Positions 30,301 through 42,300 of a stretch of 64,000 nt of DNA are shown one piece after another; the first letter of the stretch is position 1; each line of letters begins with the position of its first letter. The stretch is from contig NC_071399.1 of the NCBI RefSeq assembly GCF_022682495.2, positions 11,761,342-11,825,341 of the forward strand, in the 5' to 3' direction. The notes under the pieces are model-generated. The model ran no database searches and had not been told where the DNA came from. It saw only the letters and a list, made by a program, of their open reading frames with translations. A program made the position numbers and the translations under genes. This DNA comes from Desmodus rotundus. Its lineage: Eukaryota; Chordata; Mammalia; Chiroptera; Phyllostomidae.

Positions 30301-33300
30301 GTGCAAGGTGCCAAAGTTTTTTAATCCTTAAAACACCTCCGTGAACAGGTATATTATTATCCCTATTTTGTAGATGAAGAAACAGAAGCTAAATGAGGCT
30401 AAGGTACTTGTCCATGGTCATACAGCCTTGAGAGATACAATTTACAATTTCTGAGCTGTCTGACTCTAAAGCCTGAGTTCTAAAGCCATCTTTAGCCACA
30501 GAAATCTTTGAACTCTAGTCCTGCTGTTTCTAACCCTTTCTTTGGAAATGGGGATGCATTAGCTCACAGCAAGTAACACACAGACACACTTCTACCATCA
30601 CTCACTTAAGAATGTTTATCATGTTAAATAAACCCAGAATTTACCCTATGACTCAATGCTAATCTATTTAACAATATTCGTAAAAGGGTTTTACTGGAGT
30701 TTTTCAGTTGGATTTAGATGGCCGTCATTTTCACTCTCAGTCTGAGAAAGCAGAGGAGCCGCAGCATAAGGAGCCGCTGGTGTGAGGCTGTTGGGTTCTC
30801 CATTGGTGACTGGTGCTGAGTACACAGGAGCAGAGGGGGCTGAAGGTGTACTCCTCTGATCCACACTCCTTTGTGGAGGGACTGACGGAGGCACAACTAC
30901 AAAAGAAAAAAAAGTTATCAGAAAGAATTATGGTATCAAACAACACAGTTTGCTTGGATGTAGAAAAATAAAAAGTAAAAATCACTGATATCTTAAATTC
31001 TGCATAAATTTTAGCAACTTAAGGATATAACATCCAGGCACTTATGCACATGTCCCTCAACCAAAGACAGTTGAAACGGAAAGAATTAAGACAAGATGGG
31101 AATCGAGAAGAACCATGATACTGTACCTTTAAAAATAACTAGAGTGTTCCTTGTTAAAGCCCTTGATAAACTCAGTTCTAGGTTAAGTTAAACAAGGCCA
31201 CCGTGCACAATGGGCAGTACACCACCTACAAATCTGGACAGGCCAGTCCTAGCAGAGCATGCCCCTAAGAGCACTCCAAATGCACAATTCAGAGGAAACC
31301 TTATCTGGTCTCCAAGATGAAACTTTTCTTGTTCCAAGAGATAAAGCAAAATTGTTAAAGTGACCATGGTACATCCATACCATGAAATACTACTTGGCAA
31401 TAAAACTTTCTAATTAATGATGGCTAATTCCTTGGTAGTCCTTGAACTACATTTTAATTACTTTTCTGTTCACACAGATTATAGAGAATATCTTGTGCCT
31501 TAAAAGATAATAAAGATTAAGAATTTTTGCACTTCTCTATCTTCTATTACTTTAAAACTATTTGACTTATCTCTTTCTCAGAGCAACACCATCATTTGTT
31601 GCCTATATTATCAACTGCTATAGCTAGTTTCTAGTAGCGTCTTCACTTTATTCTTGAACTGTTCCTTCTGCTGCTGCTTTTCACATTGTTTTCCAGTGGG
31701 AAGAAAATGGTGTTTTGGCATCATCAGTAGACAGAGTACTACTTTGTTTATGTAAATAAAGCTGATCACAAGGCCTTGAATACAACCTTCAAATTTTAAG
31801 GTTTTCTTAGTTGTGTTAATCCATTTAGGAAGGATGTGTTGGGATTATACTCTAGAGGAGACTAGCAGAGGTCAGGGGAAAGAAAGGAGTATGTTTCAGG
31901 GCAGAAATACTTAAGGTTCTTTTGGAGGTGGCAGAAAAGTAGAAGATGGATGAAGAACAAAAAACAGGGACTCCAGAAATGTTTCCATCCCTTGTTTTTT
32001 CTTTAATAAGAAAGCAGTCAAAACACTGAAGAATAATGACCAATTGAGGCTGACCTGACTCCATTTCCAATGCTACAGCTCCTGCTACTAACTGGGTAAA
32101 AGGCAGGAATCAGGCTTGAAAAGGTGTGAGGATAGCAAGTGAGAACTAGTAACTAGACCTTAACTAGACAGAGGCAAGTACAACACCTGCAGAGCAGAAA
32201 ACAGTTTCTACGGTGTACCTCGGAGGGCTACGGACTTTCCCATTCCACCGCGAGGTGACCATTTACATGCTTTTTAAAAGAATGTAAATTATAGACTTTC
32301 GGCACTGAACCATATGCACTGTATAAAAGCTTTTCTATCTCACTTTTTGCATAAATGCTTTCATAGATTTTAAGTACAAGTATTAATTTGGTTACGTTTT
32401 TAAGGGAAAATTTTGAATATGTTAAAAAATGCAGCATTATTATGTCTAATTGCCTTCTCTTCTACTTTTCCCTTATTTAAATCCTACCAATTTTCAAGGC
32501 CCAACTTTATCCTTCCCCTTTTCTATATTATAAAACAGACCTTCCATCTGTTTGGCTTTTATCAAACTCTGCCTTGTTACTAAAAAGCTTTTCACATGTA
32601 AGTTCCATCTCCCCACAAAAAGCATAATTTTTGTCAGGAACTAAGTGTCCAGTCACTCATCAAACGTTTACTAAGTAACTGCTACCGATATGTGCCACAA
32701 CAATACTTGTATGCCCTCCACCTAACACCACTAAGCCAGGTTTACTTACACGAATTGTTCAGGTGCTGATCGCGAAGTGTATGAAGTTCTCCAAGCAGTT
32801 TGTCCATTTTTTGCTTCTTTTCCTGTAACACTCTCATTTTGCTAAAAAGCTGGACTTTCTCATCAGGTAAATGTTCTGAAATTGATGGATTCCTGCTCTG
32901 GGAAACCTCTCTAGTCAACGAAAGACTTTCTGCCTGTCTTCTATTATCTGGAACAGCTGGAGGCTTATAATAAATAAAAGAAGAAAAATAAAGACTAAGG
33001 TAATTAAAGGCTGCACTCTCATTTTAAAAATGCATTAAAATTCTTCACAACAGACAAATACTTGCCTTGATTGTACTGGTGGGTAAACATACGCCTTTCC
33101 TATTCCTAAATTGCATCCTGCTTCTTGATGTGCCACTATAACATATGCAGAAGTTTTATAGACACATAACTACACAGTGGTCTTGGATTCACTGAATGTT
33201 ATTTATTATCTGGATCTAAATCCAGATAATAAATAACAAGCAAGGCCACATTTCATACAAAATAAGCTTTCAAAAAATAATCCTTCAAAAATATCATTCT

Positions 33301-36300
33301 CTCTCTTGACACCTTTTTAGAACCACCACCATAAACTTTAACTTCTTAACCTATCAACTTTCCCTACCAGTTTTTTCCTATGTTCCTCTATTTAAAAAAC
33401 AATTATGAAACATTTCAAAAATCCACTAAGCCTTAGAAAATCACACAATGAATAAAGACCATTGAGCTCAGTCAAATTTTAACATTTTGCCACATTTGTA
33501 TCAATTTTTGAAGAGAAATATAATTAAACCTCTATATATTCCAATCCCCAATCCCATTACTCGCTCCAGAGATAACCACAATCTAAAATGAGATAGCTAC
33601 TATTCTTATACATGCTTTTATTCTGTAATGCCCATGTATGCATCCATGGAAAATACACATTCTTTACACATTTCAAAACACAAGCTATGTGACATCCTTC
33701 TTAAACTTGCATTTTCATTCCTCAGCTCTGGTTGAGCTACTATAACCGGCTGTAGCATTTCACACTATGTATATAACTTATTAGGCCATTTCCCTGGTCA
33801 CGGACATTTAGGTTGGCTCTGATTTTTGCTATTAACCACACGATGCTGCATGAACATCCTTGTATATATCTTCTTGTGAACATGTGAGAGTTTCTTAAGG
33901 TGCGACATTGTAGAAAATATGTACTAGATATTCCTAAAAAACTCTCCCAAGTGGTTGGGTCATATTCTTTTATTTTCAGTTGGTCAGCATACAAAGAGAT
34001 ACTGCATCTTCAATCATACTCATTTCCTGTGGAGAGGTATTAATTCACCCTTTCTTACTCAAGGCCCAGAGATTGAAAATCTTGTATTTATGGTATATAA
34101 TTATTTTAAAAGGTCAATGAATTATAAACTTATTAACTCCAAAAATAAACACAAGAATTTTCTTAAAATAGTTAGTAAAATGCTACAAGGACACAGATTC
34201 AAGTTTTCACATTCTGACCACGAACCTTTGAAAGGGAAAAAGAATGGGACATCCAGCAGAATGCAAAGGGAAAATTTCACTAATCATTTCATTCCAAGGA
34301 GATTTTCCTCTAATTTAGTGTTTCTCAAAGTACAATCCCCAGACCACCAGCACTGGAACACACTGGGGGAAGCCCACCCCGAACATATGAATCATAATTT
34401 TGGAGGCAGGGAGAATCCCAGTGACCAGAAACCCACATTTTCTTTTAACAATCATATCAGGTTATACTTATGCTCAGTGCAGTTTTAGCACCACAGTTTT
34501 AGTAAATGTGACTTTAAACTCAACTATACTGAAAAATTGTTACCTGAGAATCACGAAGTTGATTATGAAAACGCTGAATTAAATCATTCAATTCTTCATT
34601 TAATTCAGATGTGATACTGACTCCAGACAGGCTACCTGTAGTTTCTATTACAAATGGAAAGAAAATTAACAACTATTCATTAAAGCAGATAAATAAATAT
34701 AGCACCTTAATTTCTGAGAAGCTAAAAATAAATTTTTGGGAAAAAAGGAATTAAAAAACACGTCAACTAACATAATTTGAAACTAACCCTAAGATTTATC
34801 TATCAACCAATTTTACTGTTTCCATCTAATCTGAAAATAGAGGGAAACTGACAAAACTCTGAAACAGTGGTCCACCTTTTTCTGTCCCAACATTCGAAGA
34901 GGAATACTGTTACAACAACCCAATTAAGAACGGCACTGAATGGAGTGGGGATGAGGGCAGGTCTATCAGTCTGGGCTGAGGGTGGGGCAAGGAAAGTAGT
35001 AGTCTGAAACAGAACAGCTGATTCTGACAGGTCTCAATCTCTACCTCCCCCAGCAAATCAGTGCTTTAGTTCAGAGGGTAGCAAACTTCTTGAAGATTCA
35101 GTAATAAATATGCTAGGCTTTGTAGAAATACAGCTTTTGTTTCAACTACCCAACCCTGCCATTACAGGGTGAAAGCACCCACAGACAATACACACACAGA
35201 GGGGCATGGCTGTGTTCCACAGAACTTTACTGCAGACTGTGGGCCAAACCCAGCTGCCACAGTTTGCTAAGCCCTGCAACAGAACAGACAATTTCCTGAA
35301 GCAATGCTTATGATTCAAGTCATACTGAAAGCAGTAGTTTCTCTTTTCCTAAGGCAGTATTCTGACAACAATTTGTATACAGTTACAGGTCTACCACCCA
35401 GCACCACCATCATCTCCGCCACCCCGCTTATCCTCTCCAGTTCTAGAATAGACATTGGCTATAAATTGCTTCTGCTTTAAAGGAAAATACTATTTTTTTC
35501 CTACTAAGAAATTATAATTTCAGGCCTGGAACAAACCAAACTCTTTTTAAAAGAGTCCAAACTCTTTTAAAAAGAAAGAAATCACAGTCTAGATAACACA
35601 CAACTTTCTAGTTAAATGATGAAAGGAGCACTCTTCCCGTAACAACTGTTACTGCTCACATACCAGAAGATTAAATACAATTCTGGTTTTTCATTAGTAT
35701 TCCTCTGCAAAAATCTCATAAATACAAGGGAAAATCTGTCTTAAAATTAGTAACCTAAAATTCTTTTTGAAATAGTTTATAAACTCTTATTTATTCTACT
35801 CCTGGTCCCTGCATCAGGACAGCACTCATTTTTCTATTAAAAAAAAAAAAAGAGAGAGAGATTATCTACTCACTTAAAAATAAAAGTTCATATTCACAGA
35901 CAGAAGACCACTGACCTAGAACTCAAGAGATCTGATGCTACTAAGATTCCATATAAGCCTAAGCAAGTCACAAACGCTGTGTTAGGGTTCCTTTTCTATA
36001 AAGTGAGAATAACAAAAAAAGCTCTGGTCACTAACCTACAATTTTGTGAAAGTCAAATGAAATGATGTAAACTTAAGTATTTGAAATAACATAATTATCA
36101 CAAGAAAGTTCCTGAAATCTGACACTCCAAACTTAAAAAATATATACTTAAAAGGTCAGTCATTAACCAAACTAGTATTGGTCACTGGAAAAATATTTTT
36201 TCCTAAATATAAAACCTAATGATACTTTGAATTTTACCAGGTAAAAGTGGAAATGAAAATCCTATAATTATTAAGAACAGTGAATGAATGACTATATAAT

Positions 36301-39296
36301 TATTACAAAAGAGTAAGTTATTTGCAAGTCATAAAGTTCCTCATGAAAGTGAAAAATTAAGCTTTGCTTAACGGCGATCAAAGGGCTGAGCCAGGGGGCG
36401 GGCGTGGACAGCGGGACCGAGCGAGCACCAACAAGGTAAGTTCGGTGACGACCTAACGGAGAGCCCATAGGAGATCAATTATTATTAGACTAGGAAGACA
36501 GACCTCTAGAAAATACACCTTAGTTTTATTGAGTTCTAATAAGTTAACAATTTGTTTTCAACATAATGGAAGATTAAACACTTAGTTTGAAGTTGATGAA
36601 ACAAATTAAACTGAATACTAAAGAATTCAATTAAATTTCCACCTAAATTTTACAGGGCTATGAGGGACAGAGGAAAAAAGAATACTTCTGAGCCTCAGGA
36701 AGATGTACAGGATATAAAAATAGTCAAAAGGAACTACTGTACACGACTGGATACCTAAATGAAATAACAGAACTACTTAACCTCAGAAGTTAAAGAAGCT
36801 CTACAAATCTAATCACTGTCTTACTTAAGGTTTTAACCCTTCCTTGGGAGGCAAGCAAAGCACAGCAATCCTACTTAAATAAAATACAAAAGGTGGGAAT
36901 AAAAGCATCAACAGCACTATCAGTCCGAGGTACAAAAACAGAACTACAGCCTGTCCCCTTTACCTCTTAAGGGTGCTCTCTGATGAAAAGGAGAGCGATC
37001 TGGCTGTCTGCACGGTACAGTATGATGGCCAGGAGCCGTCCCTGCAATCTTTTCTGCATGACCAGAGAAAAGCAGAGGACAGGGTAAGCCTTGTATGTAG
37101 GTTTCTAAACTAGTCAACAATCAAGATCTGACTATATAAAACAGCTGGCATCCACCTTGCAATACCATGAAGCCCTGCTTATAAAAACAGCGTTCTAAGA
37201 CTGTGGCATACCAGAGTCGTCCATCACAGCAATAGCTTGCTCTGCTTTATGTTGCAGAGCAAGAAGGGCAGCTTGTCTTCCCTGCAGCGCTCGCAGCTGT
37301 TCCTGCTGCTCTAACATCCTTTTTAATAAATCATGTTGTTTCTTCAAATTTTCCATCTCTTCCATAGGCTCCTGCTGAGGATCTCTGGCCTGGAAAATAA
37401 GGCCAACAATACTTATATTTATTAAAATTCATGTCTCAATTTCAACTACCCTCGGCAAAGTACACACATAGATAATAACTTAGTACTAAACATATCACCC
37501 GAGACACAGCTTCAGCAGACTTGAGGAAAAAAGAATAAAATAAAAACACACAGAGCCTGCCTTATTAAGAGTTAGGTAATTTCATAGTAAAGATCATAAG
37601 CAATAGCTTAACATAAAGTGGAATTAACAAAAGGAAAGCAAAGAAAAAGGCATACAAAAGAGAAGATGGTAAAGCTAAGGGCAAAAGGAGCTACAAACAC
37701 ATATACATACACAAGCAAATGAGGGATCCAGGCCTTACAGAAAAGGAAGAGCAAATCATACCAACTTAAGGCCCAAAAGCATCCTTGAAAACGTATCTTT
37801 GAAAAACAACACTAAGTGATATTTTAAAAAATAACAATTTTTAAAATGCATTTAAAATTTTAAAAACAATTAAAGTCTTTCATGAAAGTGAAAGACTTTA
37901 ATGTACCTGTATCACATTATACAAGCAAACAGTAAAGCAGAAAATTTTATATTGTTATCAAAATTATCATTTTTCTTTTAAAGTAAGTTCATTTAGAATA
38001 TTCTCCCCCTCTCCAAACCCTAGCAGTTTGCCTAAAAGTACAGGATCAGATTATTTTAAAAACCAAGTTTTAAAAACTTAGAACTATCTAAATGTAACCC
38101 AACAAGAAAAAATAAAAGTCAATTAAGCAAAAAGACAAATTTAAATAAATTATAAGCCAAATTAAGCCTGAAATATGTAACATATTTTCCACCATTAACT
38201 TGCCATTTAAAAAATCTTGTATTTTAAAATTTTAATGATTTAACCTAATATTTACATAAAATATTTCTATTAACTTAGAAATATGTATTTAATTTTTCCT
38301 GTCAAAATTCATCTTTTTAGTTTTGGCTTATTTCGATACTATTTACAGCTCAAAAAAAAAAATTGAAGACAGGGATAACTATCAATAGTTAACGTTGTCA
38401 GATTTGATCCTAAATAATTTCATCAAAGTCAGTGGGGTAAAATGTAAAACCAGGCCCAAATAGGTACGGATCTCAATGGACTGACTAAGAGAAATGTCAC
38501 CAGACTAATATCAAATACTCCGACAAAGTATCAATGGCAATTAATTAGGAGAAGAAACACTGCACAATTATAAGGCAAAATGTCATCCTGGAATAAAAAG
38601 GATAACCTTTATGAATGTATACAGCTCCACCTAATTTATAATTCTCTCATTTCTCAAAAGTAGTTCAGACCTCAAAGTAACCTGAAAGCTATCTAATTTT
38701 AAAGAATTTACTAAACAATTTAATATTATGGATTTTTACCCTTTAAAAAGCAAACTTTTTATAAGAACTTTAATCCTTGTTAGTCACACTGCGAAACTTT
38801 GAGACTATAATTATAAAGAATTCGGAACAATTTATTAAAGTAAACGCAATTACCTTCAGATTTTTCACTAATCTAAAAATGAATTCCCAACAATTTTCAA
38901 AATTAGTGAGGTTTTATTACTGCATAATAACTTTTGCATCCATAAAACTAACATTTCACAACAATACTTAGAAAAACTGAACTAAGGGCAGTAGGTGGGA
39001 ACTACTGTCAAATATAGAGGAAGGTGAGAAAATGGAGATAAAAATACCTAGGGATAAAAACATACCCAGGGAATGGTGCACACATGGAACAGAGATCAAA
39101 AAGGTAGCCAGGCCTACACCCGCCCTTCAAATACATATTAAACTTTCTGAGTCACTTTCAACAAACACATTTTCACTTTACAGATTTAAAAAAATAACTT
39201 GGGCATTACATCCTGAGTTACAGACAGACAACAGTCCAATTTCAGAAAACCCTAAGTCTTCTCTATTCACCTGAGGTTCCTCCAATAATTCTTCAT

Positions 39297-39334
<38 letters not shown>

Positions 39335-42300
39335 TCACCCAAAGATATGCTTACTGATTTTCAGAGAAAGGGGAAGGGAAGGAAAAAGAGATAGAGAGAA
39401 ACACTGATGTGAGAGAGAAACAACTGTCAGTTGCCTCTCATAGGCACCCTGACCAAGGACAGAACCAGCAACCTAGGCATATGCCCCGACCAGGAATCGA
39501 ACCTTTGACCTTTAGGTTTATGGGATGACTCTCCAATCAATAAGCCACACCGGCCTGGGCCTGAGTATATTTTTATAGCTGAAAAGTACTTATGCACTCC
39601 AATTTTTTTTATGTGAAAGATGAGGAATTATAAGCCCGCAGGAGATAAAGCTATGACTGAACTAATACCACAGGCGAAGTCAGATTCCTAGGTTCTAATG
39701 TAGTGTTTTTTACACCACACTCTCTGCCCCGAAATTATGCACTTAGATAGTTCTAAAGTCAGAAGTCTAAGTTACAATCTCTGAAGAAGTACAGTCTGAA
39801 TTGGGAGATAAACTTAGACATTCAATAACTAGAAATAATGAAAATAATAGCAAAAAAGAGTAAATGGTATTTTAAAAAGCTGATAAATGCTCTAAGAGCT
39901 GGAATTAAATATAGGGGGAAAGATGAGTATGGGAAAACAATGAGGACTTGAGTATTTGTGAGAGGCTTCTGTTTAAAAATTTTGCAAAATGTCATCCTAT
40001 CCATACAATGTTCTATAAAATGGACTGTGCCCTTATAGGCAGCTTGGGAATATTAATCATTACTTATTAAGCTGCAACCCATAAAATTGCTTTAAGCTCT
40101 GAATCTCAGTTAAGATCTCAACTTTTCCCCCCTACTCTTCTAAGAGAATACAACATTATGGTAATATGTTGAAGGAGAGAATGAAGGTGGGGTAGAGAGA
40201 ATGACATTCTGCATAGCAGAGCAAGAATATAGTCAGTTGGTGGCAATTTGGAATTTTTCTAAGAAATTTAAATGATTTTATGAGCGAAGTACTGATGGAA
40301 CAATCCTAGGATGGCCCTAAGAATCAAACAATTAAAGAGACTCAGAATAAACTCCAAGAAGCAAGTTCAAGAGAGAAAAATATTCATTTACAAGGACGTT
40401 AATACAAGAAACTTAAAAACAGAAAAGTGGTTTTTAAGAGTAAATGTAAGCAGACTGACAGCTCTAGGAGGGTGGGGGGGGTGGAAGGATAGAGCAAAAA
40501 AGAGAAAAAAAACAGAAAGAAGTCATGGACTCAGACAACAATGTGGCAACTGCAGAGGGGAGGGAGTGGATGGAGGTAGACGGGGCCATGGGGGGATCAA
40601 TGGTAATGATAAAAAATACCATTAAGTAAATAAATAAATGTAAGGTCTTAGGGAAAAACTGGCAGATACTATGCTTTAGTAATTATGAACTCTTAAGTTC
40701 CATTTGTCACTATTCAGAAGACTCAAAGAGCATTAAGTTCCAAAGAGTATCTATTGTGCTTCACATTCATTTTCTCTTCTCCAATGCCAGCAGTTTTAAA
40801 AATAAACCAGCCACTTTATTACTTTTCTGTTAAATTGGGGCATCTTCTGCTAAACACTTTATAGTAACATCGCCTGAGCTGATTTCAAACTGTATCCTCA
40901 ATCTTTTGTGGGAGTCGGGGGTGGGGGGGGGAGAATAAAAACCTAGAGGTTAAATTTTGCCATTTTTAAACAGACACAAAAAATATAAAACATGTACCTA
41001 ACAGAAAAGAAAGACTAATCCTAGGTAATAAGCTAGTAATAAAACATATAAAATTCATCTTTCTATACTGTTATTAAAATACTCCTTTATTCTTGCCAAA
41101 TGGATATGGGCACTTTTAGAAATGCCATTTTTTACTCAAACTGTTTAACTGGAACACAAACAGTTGTCTTTAAACCTTTCCTGAGTGCCTTTATGCAAAT
41201 CACAAAAAGTTAAAAGAAAAAACATTTAGAGGAAACACCAGATGAAAAAAATTGCAAAAACATTAGCAAACGAAGTCAAGTGATTAAGTACTTCTCTTAA
41301 AAATAAAAAAGTTTTGTTTCCAACAGGAACAAACCAAAAGGCAACAGGTCCCCGCCAGGTGGCTCAGGTGATCAGAGCGTCACTCCCACACGTCCAGGCT
41401 GTGGGTTCATTCTCCCATCAGGGCACACACATGAAGCAACCAATGAATGCATAAATAAGTGGAACAACAAATCAATGTTTCTCTCTCTCTCTCTCTCATC
41501 GATAAATTTTAAAAATATTTAATTTAAAAAGGCAACTAATGGCCAAGGCAAATATTTTGTTGTATTTGTGTTATGTCTTGAATTCTCAATAGCAAAAAAT
41601 ATTTGTTATGTTTTGAGTTCTCGATAGCAAAAAAAGGGAAATGGATCAAGTTTCAAGTCCTTTGTGATTGCAAATTCAAAACAAATGCCAAATATAATAC
41701 ATGGAGAGAAGTATAAGCAAGCAGAAAAAATAAAAACATTAAAGAACAGCATTTTAACGAGCAAATTACAGTATAATTAACTGTATTAATAATAGTTAAT
41801 AATATATTAGTATTATAATACAGTAATATTTAAGGAGTAACAGTAATAACAAAAGCAAATAAAAAGGAGGAACTATGAACAAGAGAGTCGCTCACTCACA
41901 GGCTTCCCATGTTAATACTACGAAGTACACCTTTGAGGGAAACCCACGTTTTCGGCTATATTCCCTACTGGGCCTCAGTTCCCTGTCGTTCTAAGGAGTT
42001 CTGTTACCTTTCCCTTCTGGACTTCAAAGTCTGAAACCTGTTCTTGTGAAGCTGAATTCCCCAGTTTGCTCTCAATGCATGGCCGAATTCCCAGACTAAA
42101 AGATGCCTCCTTTATTAAATAATATAGCATATTAACTTCTTAGCACAAACTCTGGTTTAACATACAAGCCACTCATAAATAAATACAATAAATTTACCAT
42201 CCATTTAAAAAAAAAAAGTCAATCCACCCTCCCCAAGTGTCAATAAACTTAAGACTTTTACCTTTCAGGTACACTAGTCTATTACTCATTATAATTATCT

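Noticed and set aside
33955..34488. 177-codon plus-strand ORF
   Set aside because: It runs from unremarkable intron into a MER5A-like fragment. Composition is Lys/Asn/His-rich as in random AT-rich DNA, with no domain.
39299..39333. AC repeat as possible array or regulatory element
   Set aside because: Simple microsatellite next to a SINE tail. There are no spacers and no sign of function.
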